A stretch of 64,000 bases of DNA, taken from NCBI RefSeq assembly GCF_036174265.1, contig NZ_CP108055.1:2108001-2172000 (forward strand), in the 5' to 3' direction. The stretch comes from Streptomyces sp. NBC_00285 (GTDB lineage: Bacteria; Actinomycetota; Actinomycetes; Streptomycetales; Streptomycetaceae). The notes below the pieces were generated by a model that saw only the letters and a list, made by a program, of their open reading frames with translations, searched no databases and was not told where the DNA came from. The translations under genes and the position numbers were made by a program. Positions 52,254-60,802 of the stretch are shown here, in pieces (the first letter of the stretch is position 1; each line of letters starts with the position of its first letter).

Positions 52254-52827
52254 TGAGCGCATAGACGGCCGGCTCCGCACGTTCATCGAGGCACAGCCTC
52301 TCTTCTTCACCGCGTCCGCTCCCCTGTCGGGCGACGGCACGGTCAACCTCTCCCCCAAGGGTCTGCGCGGCTCCTTCGCCATCCTCGACGAACTCACCCT
52401 CGCCTACCTCGACTTCGCCGGCTCCAACGCCGAGACGGTCGCTCATCTGCGGGAGAACGGCCGGATCACACTCATGTGGTGCGCGTTCCAGGGGCCGCCG
52501 AACATCGTCCGGGTGCACGGGCGCGGCGAGCCGGTCTTCCGGGACGACCCGCGCTTTCGGGAACTGCTCTCCCACTTCCCGGACATCGACCCGACGGACC
52601 ACGGACTGCGGGCGATCATCGTCGTGACGGCCGAGCTGATCCGCGACTCCTGCGGTTACGCGGTGCCGTACATGGCCTACGAGAGCGACCGGGAGCTGCA
52701 CGGCAGACGGTTCGCGCGCGAGGACGACGTGTCGCTCAGCGAGTACTTCGCGAAGAAGGACCACATCGCGACGAGCCTGGACGGACTGCCAGGGCTGCCG
52801 CTGCCACTGCCGCCCTCCACGGTCTGA
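52240..52827 (+). CDS. Pyridoxamine-5'-phosphate-oxidase-fold flavoprotein
   Basis: 195 aa. MGKTYERIDGRLRTFIEAQPLFF followed by VNLSPKG and NIVRVHGRGEPV fits the PNPOx-like split-barrel family that binds FMN or F420. The exact reaction is unknown; it is probably not true PdxH, being a divergent member of the group. The ATG at 52240 lies in a direct repeat and has no ribosome site. It converges with the sensor kinase gene. Confidence 0.88.
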   Translation: MGKTYERIDGRLRTFIEAQPLFFTASAPLSGDGTVNLSPKGLRGSFAILDELTLAYLDFAGSNAETVAHLRENGRITLMWCAFQGPPNIVRVHGRGEPVFRDDPRFRELLSHFPDIDPTDHGLRAIIVVTAELIRDSCGYAVPYMAYESDRELHGRRFAREDDVSLSEYFAKKDHIATSLDGLPGLPLPLPPSTV

Positions 52828-52880
52828 GCCGTGTCGTTCACGAGCCGGACACCGAAGGTGACGGGGCGGACCCAGGGACG

Positions 52881-54359
52881 TCACCGGCTGCCGATCCGGA
52901 CGGTGAAGGTCGTCGATCCCGGCCTGCTCTCCATCGCCACGTCTCCCCCGTGTGCCTCCACCACCGCCGCCACGATCGACAGGCCGAGGCCCGCGCCGCC
53001 GGTCTCCGCCTTGGTGCGGCGGTCGGCCCGAGTGAAGCGTTCGAAGACGCCCGGCTGGATGTCCCCGGGAATGCCGGGGCCGTCGTCCTGGACCGTCAGG
53101 GTGGTTGCCCCGCCGTCGCTCTCCAGGGTCACCGTGACCTTGGTGCCGCCCGGTGTGTGCAGCCTGGCGTTGGCCAGCAGGTTGGACACCACCTGCTGGA
53201 GGCGGTGTTCGTCGCCCGTCACCGTCACGGGATCCTCGGGGAGGTCCAGGGACCAGCGGTGGCCGGGGCCGGCGACCCTCGCGTCCGTCACCGCGTCCAG
53301 GACCAGCCGGGTGAGGTCGACGGGCCGGGACTCCAGCGGGCGGCCCGCGTCCAGGCGGGCCAGCAGGAGGAGGTCGTCGACCATCGCGCCCATGCGGGTC
53401 GACTCGGCGGCGATGCGTTCCAGGGAACGGGTCACCTCGGCCGGGACCGGGCCGGGGTGCAGCAGGGCGAGTTCGGCGTGGCCGCGTACGGAGGCGACCG
53501 GGGTGCGCAGTTCGTGGCTGGCGTCGGCGGCGAAGCTGCGCAGCCGTTCCTCGCTGGCGTGGCGCTTGGTGAGGGCGTCCTCGACACGGCCGAGCATCCG
53601 GTTGAAGGCGCCGGCGACCTGCCCCACCTCGCTGCGCGGGTCGGACTCGGGGGCCCGGGCCGGCAGGGCCACCTCTCCGCTGGCCAGCGAGAGCTCACTG
53701 ACCCGGGTGGCGGTGGCCGCGACCCGGCTGAGCGGGCGCAGCGACCAGCGCACCCAGAGGGCGCCCGCGACACCGGCGGCGGTGAGGGCGGCACCGAAGA
53801 CGATCCCGGCGACCAGTTCGAGGCGGTGGACGGCGGCCTCGACGGGCTCCAGGGGCATCCCCGTGATGAGGACGTCACCGTCCAGTCCCCGGGAGGCGAG
53901 CACCCGGTAGTCGTCCAGGGCGGAGAGGCCGACGTTGTGTCCCCGGCCGTCGGCCGGGACAGCCGCGAGCCGGTCCCGGTCGGCGGCGGTCAGGTCGACG
54001 TTCAGCGTGCCGCTGGGGCGGACCACCGCGGCATTGGTGACCGTGCCATCCACCAGCCGGGCGCCGAACGTGCCGGTGGCCTGTCTGCGGGTGTCGCCGT
54101 GTTCGTCGCCGATGGGGGTCCCCCCGGTCGAGTCCGTTCGAGACTGGGGGAGGTCGTCCTTCGCCTGCTCCCCCTTGTGTTCCAGGCTCACCGCGAACTT
54201 GTTGCCGGCGTCCGTCAGCTGCTCGTCGAGACGGCTGGTGAGGAAGCCGTTCAGTTCCAGTACGGCGGCCAGCCCGACCGCCGCGCAGCTGACCGCGAGC
54301 AGCACCACGAGGCCGAGGGTGAGACGGGCCCGCAGCGTGTACGGCCGCAGGGTCCTCAT
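52881..54359 (-). CDS. Sensor histidine kinase of the flavinylation locus
   Basis: 492 aa from ATG 54359, overlapping the response-regulator stop by 4 bp. Two membrane helices (~13-35 and ~180-205) flank an extracellular sensor of ~145 residues. A HAMP domain follows, then HisKA with SHELRTPVAS near residue 280, the N-box NLLANARLHT, and DDGPGIPG and GGAGLGLS in the ATPase. The sensor contains a 40-bp repeat-derived insertion (54113-54153). The likely signal is redox- or electron-transfer-related, inferred from the divergent operon. Confidence 0.92.
   Translation of the reverse strand: MRTLRPYTLRARLTLGLVVLLAVSCAAVGLAAVLELNGFLTSRLDEQLTDAGNKFAVSLEHKGEQAKDDLPQSRTDSTGGTPIGDEHGDTRRQATGTFGARLVDGTVTNAAVVRPSGTLNVDLTAADRDRLAAVPADGRGHNVGLSALDDYRVLASRGLDGDVLITGMPLEPVEAAVHRLELVAGIVFGAALTAAGVAGALWVRWSLRPLSRVAATATRVSELSLASGEVALPARAPESDPRSEVGQVAGAFNRMLGRVEDALTKRHASEERLRSFAADASHELRTPVASVRGHAELALLHPGPVPAEVTRSLERIAAESTRMGAMVDDLLLLARLDAGRPLESRPVDLTRLVLDAVTDARVAGPGHRWSLDLPEDPVTVTGDEHRLQQVVSNLLANARLHTPGGTKVTVTLESDGGATTLTVQDDGPGIPGDIQPGVFERFTRADRRTKAETGGAGLGLSIVAAVVEAHGGDVAMESRPGSTTFTVRIGSR
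54113..54153 (-). repeat. Streptomyces GGGGGTCCCCCC-type repeat inside the kinase gene
   Basis: GGGGGTCCCCCC, then GTCGAGTCCGTTCGAGAC, then GGGGGAGG resembles a short hairpin repeat common in Streptomyces intergenic DNA. Here it is read in frame and adds about 14 residues (LPQSRTDSTGGTPI) to the sensor domain. Confidence 0.55.
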
Positions 54360-55096
54360 CGCGTCACCGGTTTGATCACGTAGCCCGCCCCGCGCACGGT
54401 GTGGATCATCGGTTCGCGGCCCGCGTCCACCTTCTTGCGCAGATACGAGATGTACAGCTCCACGACATGGGCGCGGCCCCCGAAGTCGTAGGACCACACC
54501 CGGTCGAGGATCTGCGTCTTGCTGAGCACGCGGCGGGGGTTGCGCATGAGGAAGCGCAGCAGCTCGAACTCGGTCGGGGACAGTTCGACCAGCTCGCCGC
54601 CGCGGGTGACCTCGCGGGCCTCCTCGTCCATGACCAGGTCGCCGACGGTCAGCCGCGGGCCCTCGTCGAGCTGCCGGGCCATGCCCGCGCGGCGCAGCAG
54701 TCCGCGCAGCCGGGCGACGACCTCCTCCAGGCTGAACGGCTTGGTGACGTAGTCGTCACCGCCCGCCGTGATGCCCTTGATGCGGTCCTCGACGGCGTCC
54801 CGGGCGGTCAGGAAGAGCACGCAGACGTCGGACTTCACGGTGTGCAGGGTGCGCAGGACGGTGAAGCCGTCGGTGTCGGGGAGCATCACGTCGAGGACGA
54901 CGGCGTCGGGCAGCAGCTCCCGGGCCGCGGCCACCGCCGAGGCGCCGTCGCCGGCCGTGCGGACCTGCCAGCCCTCGTAGCGCAGAGCGCCGGAGAGGAC
55001 CTCGGCGAGGTCGGGGTCGTCGTCGACGACGAGGACGCGCAGCGCGGTGCCGTCGGGGCGGGTGAGGGCGGGGCGGCCGGAGCGGGCTGTGTTCAT
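54356..55096 (-). CDS. OmpR-family response regulator
   Basis: 246 aa. Receiver domain at ~19-135: acidic pocket VVDDDPD, phospho-acceptor Asp in VVLDVMLPD, Thr in FLTARD and Lys in YVTKPFS. The C-terminal winged helix (~150-243) has RRVLSKTQILDRVW and ELYISYLRKKVD with the terminal GYVIKP. ATG 55096. It is first in the operon with its kinase and divergent from the flavoprotein operon, so that operon is its likely target. Confidence 0.94.
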   Translation of the reverse strand: MNTARSGRPALTRPDGTALRVLVVDDDPDLAEVLSGALRYEGWQVRTAGDGASAVAAARELLPDAVVLDVMLPDTDGFTVLRTLHTVKSDVCVLFLTARDAVEDRIKGITAGGDDYVTKPFSLEEVVARLRGLLRRAGMARQLDEGPRLTVGDLVMDEEAREVTRGGELVELSPTEFELLRFLMRNPRRVLSKTQILDRVWSYDFGGRAHVVELYISYLRKKVDAGREPMIHTVRGAGYVIKPVTR

Positions 55097-55144
55097 GTCC
55101 TTCCCAGGATCGCCCCTCGCGGGGGTGACCGGGGGCGCCGCCGG

Positions 55145-55200
55145 CTCTGAGTTTCCTCTGAGTCCGCTCTGCGGGGTGCCTCTTCAGAGCGCGCTCAGAG
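55145..55200. promoter_or_regulatory. Tandem 11-bp repeats, likely response-regulator operator
   Basis: CTCTGAG at 55145, CTCTGAG at 55156 and CTCTGCG at 55167 recur with exactly 11-bp spacing, as OmpR-family dimers require. CTCTTCAGAG (55180-55189) and CTCAGAG (55194-55200) face the other way. Located between the two-component pair and the first reductase gene. Confidence 0.65.
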
Positions 55201-55246
55201 CTTCGGCCCGCACAGTGGCGTCCCGGACGAAGGAAAGGACGCACCC

Positions 55247-56596
55247 ATGACCACCCTGTACGAGCGGGCCGCACCGCCCGTGCCGCTCGCCGCCCGGCGC
55301 TCCCCGGCCGGCCCGGTACTGGCCCTGCTGTGGGCCGGGGCGGCCGCCGTGCTCGTCCTGTGGTGGACGGGCACCGGTTCGGTGGTCGGTGCGGCGGGGT
55401 GGCTGACCGGGGCCGGGCGGATCGCCGGGCTGCTGTGCGGGTACTCCTGCGCGGTGCTGGTCGGCCTGATGGCGCGGGTTCCGCTGCTGGAGCGGCGGGT
55501 CGGCTCGGACCGGGTCGCGCGCTGGCACGCGATGGCGGGCCGCTACACCGTCTGCCTGCTGCTCGCGCACATCGGGCTGATCCTCACCGGATACGCCGCC
55601 CAGGATAGCGCCTCGCTGTGGCACGAGGCGGTCACGGTGGTCCTGGACTATCCCGACATGCTCAAGGCGACCGCCGGCACGGTGATCCTCCTCGCGGTCG
55701 GCGTCACCTCCGCGCGTGCGGTGCGCCGCCGTACCGGCCACGAGTTCTGGTACTACCTCCATCTCCTCACCTACGCCGCCGTGTTCCTCGCCTTCGGCCA
55801 CCAACTGGCCCTCGGCAACGACCTGAGCGGCAACGCCGTGGCCACGGCCGCCTGGTACACGCTGTATCTGGGCGTGGCGGCACTGGTGCTGTGGTTCCGG
55901 ATCCTCACCCCGGTGCGGCTGAACCTCCGGCACCGGCTGCGGGTGGAGTCGGTGCACCAGGAGGCGCGGGGCGTGTGGTCCGTCGTCGTGGCGGGCCGGA
56001 AGCTCGATCAACTCGGTGCGCAGGCGGGGCAGTTCTTCCGCTGGCGGTTCCTCGCCGAAGGTCTGCGCTGGACGTCCACGCCGTACTCCCTGTCGGCGCC
56101 GCCCCGTTCGGACCGCATGCGGATCACGGTCAAGGCGCTCGGCGATCACAGTGCGGCCGTGGCATTGCTGCGGCCGGGCACGCGAGTGTGGGCGGAGGGG
56201 CCGTACGGCTCGCTGACCGGGGACCGGCGGACCTCGTCGAAGGCACTGCTGATCGGGGGCGGGGTCGGTATCACCCCGCTGCGGGCGCTGTTCGAGACGC
56301 TGCCGGGCGAGGTGACCCTCCTGTACCGGGCGCGCACGGTCGAGGACCTCGCGCTGGGCGGGGAGTTGGAGGCCGTCGCACGGTGGCGCGGCGCGAAGGT
56401 GCACTACGCGCTCAACGGGCCCGACGGACAGCGGCCGAGCATCACCGCCGGGTCGCTCCGGGCGGCGGTCCCCGACCTGGCCGGCCACGACGTCTATCTC
56501 TGCGGTCCGCACGGCTTCGCCCAGGACCTGTACGAGGAGCTGCGCGCCGCCGGTGTCCCGGACCGCCGGATCCATCACGAGTCGTTCGAACTCTGA
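55247..56596 (+). CDS. Membrane ferric-reductase-like flavoprotein, paralogue 1
   Basis: 449 aa. An N-terminal ferric-reductase-like membrane domain has about six helices. Heme-candidate histidines lie in RWHAMAGRYT, LLAHIGL, YYLHLLTYA and FGHQLA. A FAD/NAD-binding ferredoxin-reductase-type domain follows (TPYSLSAP for FAD, GGGVGITPLRALFE and YLCGPHGFAQD for NAD(P)). It would carry electrons from cytosolic NAD(P)H across the membrane. Start ATG with AGGAAAGG upstream. First of five genes ending in apbE. Confidence 0.92.
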   Translation: MTTLYERAAPPVPLAARRSPAGPVLALLWAGAAAVLVLWWTGTGSVVGAAGWLTGAGRIAGLLCGYSCAVLVGLMARVPLLERRVGSDRVARWHAMAGRYTVCLLLAHIGLILTGYAAQDSASLWHEAVTVVLDYPDMLKATAGTVILLAVGVTSARAVRRRTGHEFWYYLHLLTYAAVFLAFGHQLALGNDLSGNAVATAAWYTLYLGVAALVLWFRILTPVRLNLRHRLRVESVHQEARGVWSVVVAGRKLDQLGAQAGQFFRWRFLAEGLRWTSTPYSLSAPPRSDRMRITVKALGDHSAAVALLRPGTRVWAEGPYGSLTGDRRTSSKALLIGGGVGITPLRALFETLPGEVTLLYRARTVEDLALGGELEAVARWRGAKVHYALNGPDGQRPSITAGSLRAAVPDLAGHDVYLCGPHGFAQDLYEELRAAGVPDRRIHHESFEL

Positions 56597-56615
56597 GTGC
56601 CGGGAGGCCGTGGAA

Positions 56616-57074
56616 GTGCACGCGTTGAAGAAGAACCGCCCACTGCGCCGGATCGTCCTGGCGAGCGCCGCCACCGTCTGCGGGACGGTGATGCTGCTGT
56701 CGCTGAAGCCGCACACGTCGGCGCAGGCGACCCTGGTGCTGCCCGCGCCCGCCGGCAGCGCGAGCGCGGCCGGCGGCTCCGGATCGGCCACCACCGGCAC
56801 GAGGACCGTCACCGGCGACACGGTCCAGACCCGCTGGGGACCGGTCCAGGTCCGCATCACGATCAAGGACAGCAGGCTCACCGAGGTCACGGCGGTCACC
56901 TACCCGACGGACAACCCGCGGGACCAGGAGATCAACAGCTACGCGCTCCCCAGGCTGCGCAGCGAGGCCCTCCAGGCCCAGAGCGCGGACATCGACACGG
57001 TCTCGGGGGCCACCTACACGAGCGACGGTTACCGCCAGTCACTCCAGTCCGCACTGGACTCCGCTCGCAGCTGA
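56616..57074 (+). CDS. Exported FMN-binding protein, one flavinylation site
   Basis: 152 aa from GTG 56616, eight bases after GGGAGG. An N-terminal membrane anchor or signal (residues ~12-30) is followed by an FMN_bind domain. The motif SGAT at 130-133 gives Thr133 as the probable residue that ApbE links to FMN by a phosphodiester. It sits 19 bp after reductase 1 and is its likely electron acceptor outside the membrane. Confidence 0.9.
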   Translation: MHALKKNRPLRRIVLASAATVCGTVMLLSLKPHTSAQATLVLPAPAGSASAAGGSGSATTGTRTVTGDTVQTRWGPVQVRITIKDSRLTEVTAVTYPTDNPRDQEINSYALPRLRSEALQAQSADIDTVSGATYTSDGYRQSLQSALDSARS

Positions 57075-57150
57075 ACACACTGGCGTCACGGCACGTATCT
57101 GAGGACCGAGGGACCACGACGACCCCCTCGCTCCCGTCCCCGGAGGAAAC

Positions 57151-58533
57151 GTGACCACGACGCTCGCAGGCGGCCGCGCCGCCCGTCGCCAGACGATGCG
57201 CCGCATCCGCCCGCGCCGTTCCCCGGCGACCGTCCTGCTGCTCGCCGTATGGGCCGGGGCGGTCGGTGTGCTGTGGCTGTGGTGGCACAACACGCCGTCC
57301 GTGGCCGACGACAACAGCAAGATCCTCAACGCGGGCCGGATCACCGGTCTGCTGGCCGGGTACCTGATGGCGCTCGTGGTGCTCCAGATGGCCCGGGTGC
57401 CCGCGCTGGAACGCCGGGTGGGCTCCGACCGGGTCGCCCGCTGGCACGCGATGACCGGCCGCTACACGCTCTGCCTGGTCCTCGCCCACGTCTTCCTGAT
57501 CATGTGGGGCTACGCCCTCCAGGCCGGCAAGGGGCTCGGCGACATCGTCCAGCAGACGATGGACTCCATCAACCAGCTGCCCGACATGGGCAAGGCGGCC
57601 ATCGGCACCGGTCTGCTGTTCGTGATCGGGCTGATGTCGATCGGCGGGGTGCGCCGCAGGATCCCGTACGACACCTGGTACCACGTCCACCTGCTGACGT
57701 ACGCCTCGGTCTTCCTGACCTTCTGGCACCAGCTGACCACGGGCAACGACTTCGCGGTCGAGCCGGTCGCCAAGACCGTCTGGTACGCCCTGTACGGGTC
57801 GGTCACCGCGCTGGTCGTCTGGTACCGGATCCTCACGCCGATCAGGCTGAACATGCGTCACCGCATGTATGTCGAGGCCGTCGTCGAGGAGACACCCGGT
57901 GTGGTGTCGGTGCTGATCGGGGGACGCAAGCTGCACCGGATGGGCGCGGAGGCGGGCCAGTTCTTCCGCTGGCGGTTCCTCGCGCCGGGCATGCGGTTCA
58001 GCTCGCACCCGTACTCGCTGTCGGCGGCACCCCGGCCGGGGATGCTGCGGATCACGGTGAAGGCGATCGGCGACCACAGCGAACGGCTGCGCGAGCTGGT
58101 GCCCGGCACCAAGGTGTGGGCCGAGGGGCCGTACGGCGCGCTCACCGCCCAGCGCCGCAGCCGCGGCAAGGTGCTGCTGGTGGCCGGCGGTGTCGGGATC
58201 ACCCCGATGCGGGCCCTGTTCGAGACGCTGCCGGGCGCGGCCGGTGACATCACCCTCCTGTACCGGGCCAACACCACCCAGGACCTGGCCCTGTGGGACG
58301 AGCTGTCCGCCATCGCGGACGAGCGCGGCGCCCGCCTGATGTACGCGGTGAACAGCCCGGACGGGGAGCGCCCGGACATCTCCGCGGAGTCCCTCCAGCG
58401 CAAGCTCCCCGACATCGACAAGCACGACGTGTTCATGTGCGGGCCGAACGGCTTCGCGCAGTCCGTGTTCGAAGCACTGCGCGGCGCGGGTGTGCCTGCC
58501 CGCCGCATCCATCACGAGTCGTTCGAGATGTGA
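57151..58533 (+). CDS. Membrane ferric-reductase-like flavoprotein, paralogue 2
   Basis: 460 aa from GTG 57151 with GGAGGAAAC upstream. Same architecture as paralogue 1 and clearly homologous over its length: RWHAMTGRYTLC, LAHVFLIM, YHVHLLTYA, FWHQLT, HPYSLSAAP, AGGVGITPMRALFE and FMCGPNGFAQS. It differs in the loop after the third helix and in a more basic N-terminus (RRIRPRR). The pair with its own FMN-binding protein suggests cassette duplication. Confidence 0.92.
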   Translation: MTTTLAGGRAARRQTMRRIRPRRSPATVLLLAVWAGAVGVLWLWWHNTPSVADDNSKILNAGRITGLLAGYLMALVVLQMARVPALERRVGSDRVARWHAMTGRYTLCLVLAHVFLIMWGYALQAGKGLGDIVQQTMDSINQLPDMGKAAIGTGLLFVIGLMSIGGVRRRIPYDTWYHVHLLTYASVFLTFWHQLTTGNDFAVEPVAKTVWYALYGSVTALVVWYRILTPIRLNMRHRMYVEAVVEETPGVVSVLIGGRKLHRMGAEAGQFFRWRFLAPGMRFSSHPYSLSAAPRPGMLRITVKAIGDHSERLRELVPGTKVWAEGPYGALTAQRRSRGKVLLVAGGVGITPMRALFETLPGAAGDITLLYRANTTQDLALWDELSAIADERGARLMYAVNSPDGERPDISAESLQRKLPDIDKHDVFMCGPNGFAQSVFEALRGAGVPARRIHHESFEM

Positions 58534-58562
58534 GCGACGGGAATCCAGGAGCTGTTGAAGCG

Positions 58563-59369
58563 ATGAGGAAGTCTCACCCCGTCCGTCGAGTCGTGCTCGC
58601 GACCGCCGCCACCGTCTCCGGTGTCGTGCTGCTGCTGTCGCTGAAGCCTTCCTCGGACCCGGCGTCCGCCCAGGCGGGCGGAACGATCCCGCAGCAGACT
58701 TCGGCTGCCCAGGAGTCGGCCCAGGGCGGCACCGGGGCGGCCGCCGGCAGCACGTTCACCGGCGACGTGGTCCAGACCCAGTACGGTCCCGTCCAGGTCC
58801 GTATCACCGTCAGCGGCACCAAGATCACCAAGTCCGAGGCGGTCCAGGCGCCCAAGGGCGGCACCAGCGACCAGAAGACGGCGCTGTCGGTCCCCAAGCT
58901 CAACCAGGACGTGGTCGCCAAACAGAGCCCGCAGGTCGACACGGTGTCCGGGGCGACCTACACGAGCGAGGGCTACAAGAAGTCGCTCCAGTCGGCGATC
59001 GACAAGGCGAACAAGGCCCCCGCCGCCCCGGCGGCCCCTGCGCAGCCTTCGGCTCAGCCGTCGCAGACGGCGGGCGGCAGCGCCGCCGCGCCGGCTGCCA
59101 AGACGGTGACCGGCGCGGTCTCGCAGACCCAGTACGGCCCGGTCCAGGTCCGGATCACGGTCAGCGGCGGCAAGATCACCAAGGCCGAGGCCGTGCAGGC
59201 CCCCAAGGGCGGCACCAGCGACCAGAAGACGGCGCTGTCCGTGCCGAAGCTCAACCAGGAGGCCGTGGCGGCCGGCAGCGCGGACATCGACTCGGTCTCC
59301 GGGGCCACATACACCAGCGAGGGCTACAAGAAGTCGTTGCAGTCGGCGCTGGACCAGACCGGTGGCTGA
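58563..59369 (+). CDS. Exported FMN-binding protein with two flavinylation sites
   Basis: 268 aa from ATG 58563 with AGGAG upstream. A membrane anchor at ~8-28 is followed by two FMN_bind domains (~62-148 and ~180-266) joined by a Pro/Ala/Ser linker. Each carries SGATYTSEGYKKSLQSA; the flavinylated residues would be Thr132 and Thr249. The domains are almost identical, so one arose by duplication. With the 152-aa protein the operon offers three covalent FMN sites. Confidence 0.93.
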   Translation: MRKSHPVRRVVLATAATVSGVVLLLSLKPSSDPASAQAGGTIPQQTSAAQESAQGGTGAAAGSTFTGDVVQTQYGPVQVRITVSGTKITKSEAVQAPKGGTSDQKTALSVPKLNQDVVAKQSPQVDTVSGATYTSEGYKKSLQSAIDKANKAPAAPAAPAQPSAQPSQTAGGSAAAPAAKTVTGAVSQTQYGPVQVRITVSGGKITKAEAVQAPKGGTSDQKTALSVPKLNQEAVAAGSADIDSVSGATYTSEGYKKSLQSALDQTGG

Positions 59370-60162
59370 CACGGTGGCCGAGCCGGCGCAAGCTCCCGCC
59401 GCGGTGCGTCACGCGGAAGAGACCATGGGGACGGTCTTCTCCTTCGACGTCCGCGGCGGGGATCCCCTTGCCGTGCAGACGGCACTGCGGGAGGCGGTGG
59501 CGGGGCTGCACCGCGTGAACGAGGTGTTCAGCACCTACCGCGACGACAGCCAGGTCTCCCGCCTGGCCCGTGGCGAACTGACGGTCGCCGAGTGCGATCC
59601 GGAGGTGGCCGAGATCCTCGAACTCGGCGCCGAGGCCGAGCGGTTGAGCGACGGCTGGTTCAGCATGCGCTACGAGGGCCGCCTGGACCCCACCGGCATC
59701 GTCAAGGGCTGGGCAGTGGAACGCGCGGCCCGCCACTTGGCTCTCGCCGGGGCGACCGGGGTCAGCGTCAACGGCGGCGGAGACGTCCAGCTGTTGGGCG
59801 TACCGGGCCCCGAACGCCCCTGGCGCGTAGGGGTCTCGGACCCCCTGCGCCCGGGTGGCCTGGCGGCGGTGGTCTCGGCGGCGGGCGCTGCGGAGTTGGC
59901 GGTGGCGACCTCCGGCACGGCCGAAAGAGGCGCCCATATCGTCGACCCCCGCACGGGCCGCTCCGCGGTCACGGACCTGGTGGCGGTGACGGTCGTCGCG
60001 CCGACCGTCACCTGGGCGGACTGCTGGGCGACGGCGGCTTTCGCGATGGGTTCACGGGAGGGCCTGGCGTGGCTGGAGGCGTTGCCGGACGTGGAGGCGT
60101 TGCTGATCACGGCGGGGGATGAGGTGCGATGCACCGGGGGCCTGGCAGCCAGGCTCGGGTGA
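59362..60162 (+). CDS. apbE: FAD:protein FMN transferase
   Basis: 266 aa. GTG start at 59362 overlaps the previous stop by 8 bp, so translation is coupled. Family motifs: HAEETMGTVFSFDV, DPTGIVKGWAVERA, VNGGGDVQLLG and TSGTAERGAHIVDP, with the Mg- and FAD-binding residues in the last two. It moves FMN from FAD onto Thr of the SGAT motifs. No signal peptide or lipobox is visible; many ApbE proteins act outside, so its location is uncertain. Confidence 0.94.
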   Translation: MADTVAEPAQAPAAVRHAEETMGTVFSFDVRGGDPLAVQTALREAVAGLHRVNEVFSTYRDDSQVSRLARGELTVAECDPEVAEILELGAEAERLSDGWFSMRYEGRLDPTGIVKGWAVERAARHLALAGATGVSVNGGGDVQLLGVPGPERPWRVGVSDPLRPGGLAAVVSAAGAAELAVATSGTAERGAHIVDPRTGRSAVTDLVAVTVVAPTVTWADCWATAAFAMGSREGLAWLEALPDVEALLITAGDEVRCTGGLAARLG

Positions 60163-60170
60163 GTCTCTTG

Positions 60171-60197
60171 GGGGCGCGGGGAACTGCGCGACAAGCC
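60171..60197 (+). repeat. Dispersed GGGGAACTGCG repeat after apbE
   Basis: GGGGCGCGGGGAACTGCGCGACAAGCC form, 8 bp past the apbE stop. Same family as 11310 and 26966. Confidence 0.65.
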
Positions 60198-60222
60198 CCC
60201 ACCGGCCCGCGCCCGACAGACG

Positions 60223-60244
60223 ACCTCTAGTGCACCTCTAGTGC
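60223..60244. repeat. Exact 11-bp tandem duplication over the argR stop codon
   Basis: ACCTCTAGTGC twice (60223-60233 and 60234-60244). The argR stop codon (60238-60240) is in the second unit. Confidence 0.8.
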
Positions 60245-60783
60245 CCGTTCTGAGCCAACCGCAACAAATGCTCGGCCAGCGCCTGACCCCCTGTAGGGTT
60301 CCGGCTGATCAGCATCAGCGTGTCGTCACCGGCGATGGTCCCGAGGATGTCGTGCAGCTCGGCCTGGTCGATCGCCGACGCCAGGAACTGCGCGGCCCCC
60401 GGAGGAGTCCGCAGGACCACGAGGTTCGCCGAGGCCTCCGCGGAGATCAGCAGCTCCTGCGACAGCCGCCGCATCCGCTCCTCCTTCGCCGACTCCCCCA
60501 GCGGAGCACGGGGGGTGCGGAAACCCCCCTCGCTCGGCACCGCGTAGATCAGGTCGCCGTCGTTGTTGCGGATCTTCACCGCGTTGAGCTCGTCGAGGTC
60601 CCGGGAGAGCGTCGCCTGCGTGACACTCAGCCCGTCGTCGGACAGCAGCTTCGCCAACTGGCTCTGCGACCGCACCGGTTGCCGATTGAGGATGTCCACG
60701 ATCCGGCGGTGGCGCGCGGTACGCGTCTGCGGCACGGCAGGCCCGGTGGCCCCGTTGTGCTCGTGTTCCTGCGCATGACTCAT
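60238..60783 (-). CDS. argR: Arginine repressor
   Basis: 181 aa. N-terminal winged helix ([19 protein letters not shown], then TLSRDLDEL) binds ARG boxes. C-terminal hexamerisation and arginine-binding domain contains [12 protein letters not shown]. With arginine it represses arg genes, including argH upstream in this window. ATG 60783 is 19 bp after the argD stop; it is last in the argCJBDR-type operon. It has a slightly extended N-terminus ([12 protein letters not shown]) before the helix-turn-helix. Confidence 0.96.
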   Translation of the reverse strand: MSHAQEHEHNGATGPAVPQTRTARHRRIVDILNRQPVRSQSQLAKLLSDDGLSVTQATLSRDLDELNAVKIRNNDGDLIYAVPSEGGFRTPRAPLGESAKEERMRRLSQELLISAEASANLVVLRTPPGAAQFLASAIDQAELHDILGTIAGDDTLMLISRNPTGGQALAEHLLRLAQNGH

Positions 60784-60802
60784 CGTCGTCCCATTCCCCG
60801 GA

